DNA from: Quatrionicoccus australiensis
GTDB lineage: Bacteria > Pseudomonadota > Gammaproteobacteria > Burkholderiales > Rhodocyclaceae
NCBI RefSeq assembly: GCF_020510425.1
Contig: NZ_JAHBAH010000001.1
Span: 1,655,001 to 1,719,000, forward strand
Direction of reading: 5' to 3'
Length of the DNA stretch: 64,000 nt
The notes under the pieces are model-generated. The model had not been told where the DNA came from, did not search any database, and saw nothing but the letters and a program-made list of their open reading frames with translations. This document shows, in pieces, positions 38,988 through 47,687 of the stretch. Position numbers and translations under genes: made by a program. Within the stretch, counting starts at the first letter, position 1. Each line of letters opens with the position of its first letter.

Positions 38988-40673
38988 GTGCCGATTCCGA
39001 ATTTCCGTCGCCTGCTGCCGCCGCTCCTGCTCGCCCTTGCCCTGCCGGCCGGGGCGAATGAGCTTGTGCTGCAGGCGCCGGACGCCATCGAGCGCCTGCT
39101 CCGCCCGTGGTTGCCGGAAGAAGCCGGCAGCAGCCTGAAACTGCAGGCCCAGCTCGGCGAGATCCTCGCCACCGAGGGTTATTTCGCGCCGCAATTCGAA
39201 TTCAGCGAGAGCGACAATGAATTGCGCCTGCAACTCGATTCCGGCCCACGTACGACCATCAGCCAAGTCGCCCTGACGGTCGACGGCCCGGTCGAGGCCA
39301 AAGCCCTCGCCGCCCTGCGCGCCGACTGGCGCCTGCCGGTCGGCCAGCCCTTTCGTCAGGAAGACTGGAACGAAGCCAAGCAGCAGGTGCTGGCCGAGCT
39401 GCTCGCGGTCGAGCATGCCGACGCCAAGCTGCTCGACAGCCAGGCCGAGATCGATGCCGAGAGCCACCAGGCGCAACTGCGCGCGCATTACGACGCCGGG
39501 CCGCGCTATCGTTTCGGCGCCTTGCGCGTCGAGGGCCTGCAGCGCTACACGCCGGAACTGGTCGAGCGCTACAACCGCAGCGTGCACGCCGGCCAGCCCT
39601 ACCGTGAAGCGCAGTTGAACGCCTTGCAGACAACGTTGCTCGCGACGCCCTACTTCGCCTCGGTGCAGGCGACGCTGGACACCGCCGAGGCCAGCGTCAC
39701 CGACGGCATCGCCACGGCCCCGGTCGTCGTCCACGTGCGCGAGCGGGCGCCGCACCGCGTCGCCTTCGGCGTCGGTTTCAGCTCTAACACCGGCGCCCGC
39801 GTCGAAGCCAATTACCACACGCCGGACGCCTTCAACCGCGCCTGGGAATTCGACAGCGGCCTGCGCCTGGAGCAGAAGAAGCAGACCGCCTACGCCGACA
39901 TTTTCCTGCCGCCGAGCGAGCGCCAGCACCGCAACAGCTTCGGCCTGATGCTGGAAAACACCGACATCCAGAGCCTGCGCACCAGCCGCTACGCCTTCGG
40001 CGCGCAGGACGTGCAGCAGCGCGGCCGCCTCGAACAGCGCACGTCGCTGAGCTGGCAGACGGAAAGACGCGAGCCGGAAGGCGCCGCCGAAAGTACCAGC
40101 CAGGCGCTGGTGCCCAACGTGATGTGGACCTGGCGCCGCGTCGACAGCGTGCTCGACCCGCACGAAGGTCTCGTCCTCCAGGGCCAGGTCGGCGGCGGCG
40201 CCAAGGCGGCGCTGTCGGACCGCAACTTCGTCCGCCTGCACGGGCGCTACCAGCAGTTCATCCCGCTCGGCCGGCAGGACACGCTGACCCTGCGCGGCGA
40301 AATCGGCTACACCGTCGCCGACTCGCGCCAGGGCATCCCGCAGGATTACCTGTTCCGCACCGGCGGTACCGGCTCGGTGCGCGGCTACGCCTACCAGAGC
40401 CTGGGCATCCGCGAAGGCAACGCCGTGGTCGGCGGCCGCTACCTCGCCATCGCCAGCGCCGAAGTCACGCACTGGCTGAGCGATAGCTGGGGCATCGCCG
40501 CCTTCGTCGATGCCGGCGATGCGGTCGACGCCCTGGAAAACCTCAAAATGGCCGTCGGCTACGGCCTCGGCGCGCGCTGGCGCAGCCCGGCCGGGCCGAT
40601 CGGCGCCGATCTCGCCTATGGCGAACGCACCGGCAGCGTACAACTGCATTTTTCGCTGGCGATTCCGTTCTGA
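38988..40673 (+). CDS. tamA: Autotransporter assembly complex outer-membrane protein TamA
   Basis: A 561-residue Omp85-family protein. A signal peptide (about 1-23) is followed by three POTRA domains (about 30-260; YRFGALRVEGLQRYTPELVERY is the third) and a 16-strand barrel. The barrel carries the lid-locking motif region RTGGTGSVRGYAYQSLG and ends in the BAM-recognised terminal Phe (LHFSLAIPF). It inserts outer-membrane proteins together with TamB. The start is GTG (38988), which opens the signal peptide. One base separates its stop from the tamB start codon. Confidence 0.93.
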   Translation: MPIPNFRRLLPPLLLALALPAGANELVLQAPDAIERLLRPWLPEEAGSSLKLQAQLGEILATEGYFAPQFEFSESDNELRLQLDSGPRTTISQVALTVDGPVEAKALAALRADWRLPVGQPFRQEDWNEAKQQVLAELLAVEHADAKLLDSQAEIDAESHQAQLRAHYDAGPRYRFGALRVEGLQRYTPELVERYNRSVHAGQPYREAQLNALQTTLLATPYFASVQATLDTAEASVTDGIATAPVVVHVRERAPHRVAFGVGFSSNTGARVEANYHTPDAFNRAWEFDSGLRLEQKKQTAYADIFLPPSERQHRNSFGLMLENTDIQSLRTSRYAFGAQDVQQRGRLEQRTSLSWQTERREPEGAAESTSQALVPNVMWTWRRVDSVLDPHEGLVLQGQVGGGAKAALSDRNFVRLHGRYQQFIPLGRQDTLTLRGEIGYTVADSRQGIPQDYLFRTGGTGSVRGYAYQSLGIREGNAVVGGRYLAIASAEVTHWLSDSWGIAAFVDAGDAVDALENLKMAVGYGLGARWRSPAGPIGADLAYGERTGSVQLHFSLAIPF

Positions 40674-40674
40674 C

Positions 40675-43600
40675 ATGAAGCTGCTGCCCAAATCCCGCAC
40701 GCTGCTCGCCGGCCTCGCCACGCTGGGTGCACTGTGCGGCGGCGCGGCCTGGCTGACGGCCAGCGAAAGCGGCCTGCAGACGCTGAGCGAACTGGCAAGC
40801 GGCGCCAGCGGCGGTCAATTGCACATCGAACAGGCCAGCGGCCGCCTGCTCGGCCCGCTCACACTCGGCCAGGTGCGCTGGACCAGCCCGACGCTGCAAG
40901 TCGACATCGACGGCCTGCACCTGGACTGGTCGCCGACCGAGCTGCTGCACGGCCATCTGCGGATCGGCGAACTGCGCATCGAACGCCTGCACATCACCAG
41001 CGCCGCGAGCAGCACGCCGCCGACGCTGCCGACCGACCTCAGCCTGCCGCTATCGGTCGACCTCGAAAAAACAGCGATTTCCCGCCTCGAATACGGCAAC
41101 CTGCTGCTCGTGCGCGATCTTGCCGGCCGCCTGCACAGCGACGGACTCAAGCACGCCCTCGACGACCTGCGCGCCACGCTCGGCGACGCGACCCTGAGCG
41201 GCCACGCCAAACTGGCCGGCACGGCACCCTTCGCGCTGGAGGCCAGCGCCGCGATTGCTGGCCAACTGGAAAAACACGCCCTGGCGCTCAGCCTGCAGGC
41301 GAGCGGCCCGCTGGAAAAAATCGCCCTCGCCGCCGTTGCCGAAAGCGGCATCAGCGGGCGTGCCGACGCCGTGCTGACGCCGTTCGGAAAAACTGCCTTC
41401 GCCAGCGCCCGGATCGCCATCGACGACTTCGACCCGGCCGCCTGGCAAACCGGCGCACCGAGCGCCCGCTTTGCCCTGCGCGCCGACCTCAAGCCGGACG
41501 CGTCCGGCATCGGCGGCCGCTTCTCGCTCGCCAACCGCATTCCCGGCCCGCTCGACCAGCAGCGCCTGCCGCTCGAACGGCTCGACGGTCGACTCGTCTG
41601 GCAGGACGAAATTGCCCGCCTCGACGCCCTGCACGCGACGCTGCCCGGCAAGGGCGAGTTGAACGGCAGCGGCCGCTGGCAGGCCGGCACTTTGCACCTC
41701 GAGTTGCAGGCGAGCCGCCTCGATGCGGCGCAACTGGTCGCCGCCCTGCGGGCTACACAATTGAACGGCCCGATTTCAGCCAATATCGACGCCAACCGGC
41801 AAAGCCTGCAGCTCGACCTCAAGGACACACGTTTCGCCATCCGCGCCGAGGCCAGCCAGGCAGCCGGCGCAATCGACCTGACCAGCCTCGAACTGAGCAG
41901 CGGCCCGGCCCGCCTCAAGGCGCGCGGCAAGCTGGCGCTCGGCAAGGAGATGGCCTTCGGCGGCGACGGCGAGCTTGAGCAGTTCGACCCGAGCCGCTTC
42001 GCACAAGTCACGCCGGCGCGCATCAACGCGCGCTTTGCAGCGAGCGGCAAGCTGCAGCCGCAGCCGCAGGTAGATGGCCATTTCGAACTCAAGGACTCAC
42101 TGTGGGCCGGCCAGCCGCTGACCGGCCAGGGCCAGCTGAAGATAGCCTGGCCGCAGGTGCCGCTGGCCGAAATTCACCTCCAGGCCGGCGTCAACCGCCT
42201 GGACACGCACGGCGCCTTCGGCCGCCCCGGCGACCGCCTGCAAATCGAGCTCGACGCGCCGCAACTCGGCCCCTACGGCATTGACGGCGGCGCCAGCGGC
42301 CACTTCGAACTGGCCGGCACGCCGCAGCAGCTGCAACTCGCCGCCCGCCTGCAAGCCGCCCGCCTCGGTCTGCCCGGCCGCGTCCGGGTCAGCGGCCTCA
42401 AGCTCGACGCCACGGCCGGCGGCGGCGCCAATGCCCCGCTCAAGCTCGACCTTGCCGCCAGCACGCTGGAAACGCCGGAGCGCCCCGCCCTGCTCCGCCA
42501 GTTGCGCATCCAGATCAACGGCAACCGGCTGGCGCACCGCCTGAACGCCAGCGCCGACCTCGCCGGCAAGAACCACCTGCTGCTCGAACTCGCCGGCGGC
42601 CTGCCCGAGACTACCGGTGCCCTAAGCTGGCGCGGCCAGCTCGAACAGGCCAGCCTGCTCGCCGCCGACCCGGCGCGCAATGTCCGCCTGGTCGCGCCGG
42701 CGCCGCTGCAACTCGCTGCCGAGCGCTGGCATCTTGGCCCGGCCAGGCTGGCCGGCGAACCGCTCGACTGGCAGGCGACGCTGGATGTCGGCGCCGATGC
42801 GAAACAACTGGCCGCCAACCTGCAGGCGCGCGGCTCGCGCGTCGGCCGGATCGACGCCCAGTTGAACGCCGGCATGCAGGGCGCCTGGGCGCTCAACCGG
42901 CAGGCCGCCTGGCAGGGCAAACTGAATAGCGAAATCGCCGACCTCGCCTGGCTGGGCGAACTGATCGGCGAGCAATGGCGCACCGGCGGGCGTTTCAGCG
43001 GCGAACTCAAGCTCGCCGGCACGCCTGACAAACCCATCGCCAGCGGCCGTTTCCGCGGCAGCGAGCTGGCCCTGCGCCTGCCCGAACAAGGCCTCAACCT
43101 GAATCGCGGCGAGCTTGCCGTCGATCTCGACAACAACCTGCTGCGCGTCGGCAAGCTCGGCTTCGACAGCGTGCTGCAGGCGGCGCCGCGCCCCCTGCAA
43201 CTCTCCGGGCGCGGCGATCTGGCGGCATTGACCGGCAAGCCCGGTCGCCTCGAAATCACCGGCGAAATGCAGGTCGACCGCCCAGCCGGCGCCGAGCATG
43301 CCTTCCTCGACGTGCATCTCGACCGCCTCGGTGCCTGGCAACTGCCCGACCAGTGGGTCAGCGTTTCCGGCAGCGGCCGCCTGAGCTGGCAGGACGGCAC
43401 GCTCGGCGCCAAGGGCAAGCTCGCGGTCGATGCCGGCTACTGGCAACTGGCACGCAGCGGCGCGCCGCGTCTCTCCGACGATGTCGTCGTGCGCCGTGCC
43501 GGCCAGGAAAAAGCCAACACCAGCCTGCGCCCGAAGCTCGATCTCGACGTCAGCACCGAGCTCGGCGACAACTTCCTGTTCTCCGGCGCCGGCCTCAACA

Positions 43601-44328
43601 CGCGGCTGTCCGGCGACATCCGCCTGCGCGCCAGCGGCCGCGACCTGCCGCGCGCCAGCGGCACGATCCGCACCCGCGCCGGGCGTTTCGAGGCCTACGG
43701 CCAGCAACTCGCCATCGAGCGCGGCATCCTGACTTTCCAGGGCCTGCCCGACAACCCCGCGCTCGACGTGCGCGCCGTGCGCCAGGGCCTGTCCGTCGAG
43801 CCCGGCGTGCATATCACCGGCACGGCGCAGCGCCCGGTCATCAAGCTGATCTCCGACCCCGAACTGCCCGACTCGGAAAAACTCGCCTGGCTGGTCCTCG
43901 GCCACGGCCCGGAGCAGATGGGCGCCGGCGACGCGACGGTGCTGCTCTCGGCGGCCGGCGGCCTGCTCGGCAACGATTCGGGCAATGTCGTGCAGCAATT
44001 GAAGAAGAATTTCGGTTTCGATGAGCTCGGTGTGCGCACCGGCCAGATCGGCGACAACGGCAGCCGCCAGCAGATCAGCCGCGTCGCCGCCGGCACCTTC
44101 GACAGCACGGCCAGCACCGGCGCGCAGATTTTCAGCGTCGGCAAACGCCTGTCATCGAATGCCATGCTCTCCTACGAACAGGCGCTGGGCAAGGCGGAAA
44201 GCGTCGTCAAGCTGACCATCAGCCTGAGCCGGCAGATCTCGGTAATCGGCCGCGCCGGCAGCGACAACGCGGTCGACCTGTTCTACACGCTGACTTTCGG
44301 GCGCCCGGACAAAGCGGGCGCGCCTTAG
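40675..44328 (+). CDS. tamB: Translocation/assembly module protein TamB
   Basis: A 1217-residue envelope-spanning protein of the TamB/AsmA-like bridge family. An N-terminal membrane anchor (about 8-28) is followed by long repetitive beta-taco sequence such as QASGRLLGPLTLGQVRW and GELRIERLHI. The conserved C-terminal DUF490 domain ends in YTLTFGRP. It links the inner membrane to TamA and is implicated in protein assembly and phospholipid transport. The ATG one base after tamA was chosen over the in-frame extension into tamA. Length is close to E. coli TamB (1259). Confidence 0.94.
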   Translation: MKLLPKSRTLLAGLATLGALCGGAAWLTASESGLQTLSELASGASGGQLHIEQASGRLLGPLTLGQVRWTSPTLQVDIDGLHLDWSPTELLHGHLRIGELRIERLHITSAASSTPPTLPTDLSLPLSVDLEKTAISRLEYGNLLLVRDLAGRLHSDGLKHALDDLRATLGDATLSGHAKLAGTAPFALEASAAIAGQLEKHALALSLQASGPLEKIALAAVAESGISGRADAVLTPFGKTAFASARIAIDDFDPAAWQTGAPSARFALRADLKPDASGIGGRFSLANRIPGPLDQQRLPLERLDGRLVWQDEIARLDALHATLPGKGELNGSGRWQAGTLHLELQASRLDAAQLVAALRATQLNGPISANIDANRQSLQLDLKDTRFAIRAEASQAAGAIDLTSLELSSGPARLKARGKLALGKEMAFGGDGELEQFDPSRFAQVTPARINARFAASGKLQPQPQVDGHFELKDSLWAGQPLTGQGQLKIAWPQVPLAEIHLQAGVNRLDTHGAFGRPGDRLQIELDAPQLGPYGIDGGASGHFELAGTPQQLQLAARLQAARLGLPGRVRVSGLKLDATAGGGANAPLKLDLAASTLETPERPALLRQLRIQINGNRLAHRLNASADLAGKNHLLLELAGGLPETTGALSWRGQLEQASLLAADPARNVRLVAPAPLQLAAERWHLGPARLAGEPLDWQATLDVGADAKQLAANLQARGSRVGRIDAQLNAGMQGAWALNRQAAWQGKLNSEIADLAWLGELIGEQWRTGGRFSGELKLAGTPDKPIASGRFRGSELALRLPEQGLNLNRGELAVDLDNNLLRVGKLGFDSVLQAAPRPLQLSGRGDLAALTGKPGRLEITGEMQVDRPAGAEHAFLDVHLDRLGAWQLPDQWVSVSGSGRLSWQDGTLGAKGKLAVDAGYWQLARSGAPRLSDDVVVRRAGQEKANTSLRPKLDLDVSTELGDNFLFSGAGLNTRLSGDIRLRASGRDLPRASGTIRTRAGRFEAYGQQLAIERGILTFQGLPDNPALDVRAVRQGLSVEPGVHITGTAQRPVIKLISDPELPDSEKLAWLVLGHGPEQMGAGDATVLLSAAGGLLGNDSGNVVQQLKKNFGFDELGVRTGQIGDNGSRQQISRVAAGTFDSTASTGAQIFSVGKRLSSNAMLSYEQALGKAESVVKLTISLSRQISVIGRAGSDNAVDLFYTLTFGRPDKAGAP

Positions 44329-44335
44329 GCGAAAC

Positions 44336-44725
44336 TTACTTGCACAGCTTGGCGCTGTACTCGAGCTTGCCGATGAAGGTACTGTCGCGGCTGCTGTACT
44401 GGTACTGGACGTCGTACAGGTTGATCAGCTGCCGCTGCTGCGGATTGGTGCACCAGCTCGCCAGTTGCGCCGGGCGCAATGAGTCGAGCGCCGTCTGGCT
44501 GACCTGCCCCTTGTCGACGTCGAGCAGGTAAATGTAGGTCAGCACGACATTGCGACCCTGCGGCAAACACGCCGTCGTCTTCCACAAGGTGATCTTGTCG
44601 ACCTGCATCGGCGTCATCTTGTTCAGCTCGGATGCCAATGCATTGCAGTCCTGCAAGGGAGTTGCCCGGGCAACACCGGAAGCGAACACGCAAAAAAGAA
44701 ACAACCCCTGGATGATTCTGGACAT
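44336..44725 (-). CDS. Hypothetical secreted protein
   Basis: A 129-residue protein with a clear signal peptide (MSRIIQGLFLFCVFASGVARA, cleavage near 21) and four Cys in the mature part (C27, C53, C91 and the near-terminal C), suggesting disulfides in the periplasm. It contains no motif I recognise. It is convergent with tamB (seven-base gap). The ATG at 44725 was preferred to a TTG 27 bases upstream because it starts the signal peptide. Confidence 0.65.
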   Translation of the reverse strand: MSRIIQGLFLFCVFASGVARATPLQDCNALASELNKMTPMQVDKITLWKTTACLPQGRNVVLTYIYLLDVDKGQVSQTALDSLRPAQLASWCTNPQQRQLINLYDVQYQYSSRDSTFIGKLEYSAKLCK

Positions 44726-44770
44726 CGGCGCCGCCTGATCGGTTGATGACAAGGAGATCGGATTGTACTG

Positions 44771-44802
44771 CGCCGGATAAAACCGGCGCCAGCCGCTAGC
44801 GG
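44771..44802. repeat. Direct repeat copy 1 flanking fic
   Basis: A 20-base segment containing the inverted repeat CGCCGG-ATAAAA-CCGGCG, followed by a near-identical CCGCTAGCGG. Copy 2 is at 46541-46572 in the same orientation. The hairpin has no T-run after it, so it is not a standard terminator. Confidence 0.85.
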
Positions 44803-44835
44803 CTGGCGGCCCGGAAGTCGGCCAGGAAGCCTACG
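44771..44835 (-). pseudogene. Remnant duplicate of the serC 3' end (left boundary of the fic islet)
   Basis: Read on the minus strand this encodes VGFLADFRAASR-stop, matching the true SerC end AGFMADFSAAHR-stop at 46566. The following 20 bases (44771-44790, cgccggataaaaccggcgcc) are identical to 46541-46560 downstream of serC. The coding part is diverged (roughly three quarters identical), so this is the tail of a different serC allele, not a recent tandem copy. With the intact serC tail it brackets the fic gene as a direct repeat. Confidence 0.72.
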
Positions 44836-44847
44836 AACAGGCGCTTG

Positions 44848-46191
44848 TTAATCGGCAAGATCGGCGATGGTTTTCCGAAGATTTTGCGGTGCCTGGAACA
44901 AAAAACTTTTGCCGATTTTTTGCTTGTCGAGCAGCCCAAGCTCGCTCAAACCCAATAGATCGGAACGTGCCGTTTGGTACACAACGGCATGGCTGCGTTG
45001 ATGCCCGTCAATTTTATAAACTTCCCCCGGATATTTGAGAGCATGCGTCAAAAGCGCCAATTGACGATGATTAAGCCGATTTCTCAGCTTTCCCGAGCCG
45101 ACCAGGAGGCGTTCCATCGATTTCTGCTCGGAGACCTTGCGCGCCAGGTACTCATGCAAGCCTTGAATGGCATTGCGCATGACCTCCAGTTGATGAATCA
45201 GGAAATACGTCGTGTCGTTTCCATCCGTTTCCGTATGAAGATAGGAGCGCACGTATTTACCTGGCGCCTTCCGCAAGTAATGCGAAATCGAAACGAATTC
45301 CATCAACCAATAGCCGCTACGCACAATTGCCCAGTAGAACAAAGCCCGTGCCGTTCGCCCGTTACCGTCAACAAACGGGTGATCGTAGCCGATCATGAAA
45401 TGCAACAAGATCGCGCGCAGGACCGGATGTACGAAAGGCTTGGTGTTTTCATCCGCATTGGCAAAAGCACATAGCTTCTCGAGGCGTGCGCCAAGTTCCG
45501 TATGGCTGGGCGGCTGGTGAATGATGGTGCCGTCGCGATTGTCCGCGACATGGACATCGTCGCTCATCCGTAAGCGGCCAGCACCGGCAGGATCATCCAG
45601 AGTGCCCTCGGTCAGAATACGATGCAGTTCAAGAATCCGGCTTGGCGTAATCGGCTCATTCCTGATTTCCCTGATCAGCTCCATGGCGTGAAAATTGTTG
45701 AAAATCATGCATTCGCTGTGATCTCGGGGTTTCCTGCCCTCGCGCAACATGGCTTCAGCCACCTGGCGCGTTGTTGCGGCTCCTTCCATCTGGCTGGAAG
45801 TAATCGCTTCTTCGGCCATGGACTGGAAAAGATATCGGTCCCGGTTCTCCGAAGTCGTCACTTCAGCCGCAGACTGTATTTGTCCCGCTGCATCCTTATC
45901 GATGTGATGCAAGTGAATCAGGACATCTTCGGGAGTGGCGATCTGGAATGGTTTGCCTGCTTTGTCTAGTAGCGGCAAGGATTGAAGCATCCCGGTCCGG
46001 GCCAGTTTGAGCGCAGCCCACCACAGTTCGGACGTCATTCCCTCGGGAGGAGCACGATGCCGAAGCTGGTCCCAGTGCAAATAGGCCCCCTCCACGGTTG
46101 GCGTGCTGGCAGCGTAGAGGTGTCTGAACAACTCGGGCTTCAAGCTGAGAAGAAGCACGTCAATATCAGGCGGGGTGAGAGGGATTTTCAT
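44848..46191 (-). CDS. Fic family protein (probable adenylyltransferase) with C-terminal winged-helix-like region
   Basis: A 447-residue Fic-domain protein; such enzymes usually transfer AMP to a hydroxyl of a target protein. The catalytic motif HPFVDGNGRTAR is intact (271-282, catalytic His271). The autoinhibitory motif is N-terminal to it: S132-S133-Q-M-E136-G137, matching (S/T)xxxE(G/N), so this is a class II, self-inhibited Fic. The ~100 residues at the C-terminus (LNHRQLALLTHALKYPGEVYKIDGHQRSHAVVYQTARSDLLGLSELGLL) look like a winged helix. The upstream region holds repeated palindromic half-sites, suggesting autoregulation. GC is clearly lower than in the neighbours, and the gene sits between two copies of the serC 3' end, so it is probably acquired. 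Confidence 0.9.
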   Translation of the reverse strand: MKIPLTPPDIDVLLLSLKPELFRHLYAASTPTVEGAYLHWDQLRHRAPPEGMTSELWWAALKLARTGMLQSLPLLDKAGKPFQIATPEDVLIHLHHIDKDAAGQIQSAAEVTTSENRDRYLFQSMAEEAITSSQMEGAATTRQVAEAMLREGRKPRDHSECMIFNNFHAMELIREIRNEPITPSRILELHRILTEGTLDDPAGAGRLRMSDDVHVADNRDGTIIHQPPSHTELGARLEKLCAFANADENTKPFVHPVLRAILLHFMIGYDHPFVDGNGRTARALFYWAIVRSGYWLMEFVSISHYLRKAPGKYVRSYLHTETDGNDTTYFLIHQLEVMRNAIQGLHEYLARKVSEQKSMERLLVGSGKLRNRLNHRQLALLTHALKYPGEVYKIDGHQRSHAVVYQTARSDLLGLSELGLLDKQKIGKSFLFQAPQNLRKTIADLAD

Positions 46192-46194
46192 TTT

Positions 46195-46382
46195 TTACTA
46201 AACTGACGGCGAATTAGTATGACCGAGTTTAGAGCCCCTTTCATATCAATGTCTACTAAACACAGCAGCAATTAGTAGATCGATATTTTCTTCTGATAGC
46301 CCGCAGGTGAACGAGAGCCTGCCGGCTCCATCAGCAATCATCTACTAATTCTCAACCGCATTAGTAGATTATTAGTAAATAT
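46195..46382 (-). promoter_or_regulatory. Repeated TTAGTAGA-type operator motifs upstream of fic
   Basis: Seven copies of the half-site TTAGTA(G/A)A or its complement occur, near 46195, 46212, 46252, 46271, 46341, 46360 and 46371. Two pairs form clear inverted repeats: TCTACTAA (46252-46259) with TTAGTAGA (46272-46279), and TCTACTAAT (46341-46349) with ATTAGTAGA (46360-46368). Their half-site centres are about two helical turns apart. The region is A/T-rich and fills most of the 374-base gap between fic and serC, so it holds the fic promoter. The binding protein is inferred to be the Fic protein itself. Confidence 0.68.
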
Positions 46383-46540
46383 TGTGTTTGTTTGAGCGGC
46401 GAAAACCGGGATCGGGTGAATTTGGCTATTACCGCCCCATCTCAACCCGATTTCAATTTTGGCCATTTTTCCCGGTTGACCGTAGCCGAGCGTGCAGACA
46501 CTGCAAAGCCTTGAACACAGGAACAAGGTGATGCATAGCG

Positions 46541-46572
46541 CGCCGGATAAAACCGGCGCCACCCGCTAGCGG
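46541..46572. repeat. Direct repeat copy 2 flanking fic (serC end)
   Basis: The 20 bases 46541-46560 equal 44771-44790 exactly, and the next ten (containing the serC TAG stop) match with one difference. It lies immediately downstream of the intact serC. Identity then falls off gradually into the serC coding sequence, as expected for homologous gene ends rather than a transposon target duplication. Confidence 0.85.
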
Positions 46573-47678
46573 TGCGCCGCGCTGAAATCGGCCATGAAAC
46601 CGGCGAGTTGCTCGACCGCCGGCAACTGCAGGCCGTTGTAGAGCGAGGCGCGGATACCGCCGATGCTGCGGTGCCCGGCCAGGCCGGAGAAGCCGGCGGC
46701 CAACGCGGCGCTGACGAATTCGTGCTCCAGTGCAGGGGTCGGCAGGTTGAAGGCGACATTCATCAGCGAGCGATCGCCGCTTGCCGCCCGGCCGTGGTAG
46801 AAACCGTCGCTGTCGTCGAGTGCACCGTAGAGCAGCTCCGCCTTGCGGCGATTGATCCTGTCCATCGCCGCGAGACCGCCGATTTCGTCGCGCAGCCAGC
46901 GGCTGATCAGCAGCACGACGTAGATGGCAAACACCGGCGGCGTGTTGAGGATGGAATGCGCTGCGCCTTGCGCGCGGTAGTCGAGAAAGCCCGGCAGATT
47001 GTCCGGTGCAGCCGCGAACAGATCCTTGCGATGGACGACCACGGTAACGCCGGCCGGCCCGATGTTTTTCTGGGCATGCGCGTAGATCAGCGAAAAACGC
47101 TTGAAATCACCCGGCGCCGAGAGAAAGTCGGACGACATGTCGCAGATGCGCGGCACGCGGTCGCCGCCGAGCACGCGATGGAACTGCAGGCCTTCGACCG
47201 TTTCGTTGGAAACGTAATGCAGATAGGGCGCATCCGGCTGCAGATCGAGTTCGGCATCGCCCGGCAGTTGTGCAAAGCCGCAGGACTCGCCGCTCCAGGC
47301 GACCCGCACCGGCCCGACCCGGCGTGCCTCGGGCAGCGCCTTGCCGCTCCAGTAGCCGGTATGCAGGTAATCCGCCGGCCGTTCGGCGCCGGCCAGCAGG
47401 CTCATCGGCAGCATGGAAAACTGCTGCGTCGCGCCGCCCTGCAAAAAGAGCACGCGGTAATTCGTGTCCAGGCCCATCAGGCTCAGGATGTTGGCTTCCA
47501 GTTCGGCGACGACGGCGGCAAACCAGTCGGAACGATGACTGATGCCGAGTATCGACAGCCCGACGCCGGGCACGGCAATGATCGCCTCCTGCACCTGCTG
47601 CAGGACGCTCTCCGGCAGCACGCCGGGGCCGCCGGAGAAATTCAGGCGATTCAGCGGGTTTGCGGGTATCAGATCCAT
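46566..47678 (-). CDS. serC: Phosphoserine aminotransferase
   Basis: This 370-residue PLP-dependent class V aminotransferase converts 3-phosphohydroxypyruvate and glutamate to O-phosphoserine and 2-oxoglutarate (serine biosynthesis, also pyridoxal phosphate synthesis). Features are NFSGGPGVLPESVL at the N-terminus, ISHRSDWF, LFLQGGATQQFSMLPMSLL, and the PLP lysine in AHAQKNIGPAGVTVV. The C-terminus carries RSIGGIRASLYNG. Length is normal (about 360). It begins nine bases after the ATP-grasp-like gene on the same strand. Confidence 0.95.
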   Translation of the reverse strand: MDLIPANPLNRLNFSGGPGVLPESVLQQVQEAIIAVPGVGLSILGISHRSDWFAAVVAELEANILSLMGLDTNYRVLFLQGGATQQFSMLPMSLLAGAERPADYLHTGYWSGKALPEARRVGPVRVAWSGESCGFAQLPGDAELDLQPDAPYLHYVSNETVEGLQFHRVLGGDRVPRICDMSSDFLSAPGDFKRFSLIYAHAQKNIGPAGVTVVVHRKDLFAAAPDNLPGFLDYRAQGAAHSILNTPPVFAIYVVLLISRWLRDEIGGLAAMDRINRRKAELLYGALDDSDGFYHGRAASGDRSLMNVAFNLPTPALEHEFVSAALAAGFSGLAGHRSIGGIRASLYNGLQLPAVEQLAGFMADFSAAHR

Positions 47679-47687
47679 CGGCAGGTC

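Noticed and set aside
36738..40721. A 1327-codon open frame on the minus strand opposite the Gcr-family and tamA genes
   Set aside because: It is antisense to two well-supported genes, and its composition (His, Gln, Asp and Arg-rich, with no recognisable domain) is typical of a frame kept open by high GC codon bias. Similar shadows lie opposite kup, dctB, the AddA-like and AddB-like genes.
44771..44790. The cgccgg/ccggcg hairpins at 44771 and 46541 as intrinsic terminators
   Set aside because: The T residues are in the loop and none follow the stem, so they were listed as a direct repeat instead.
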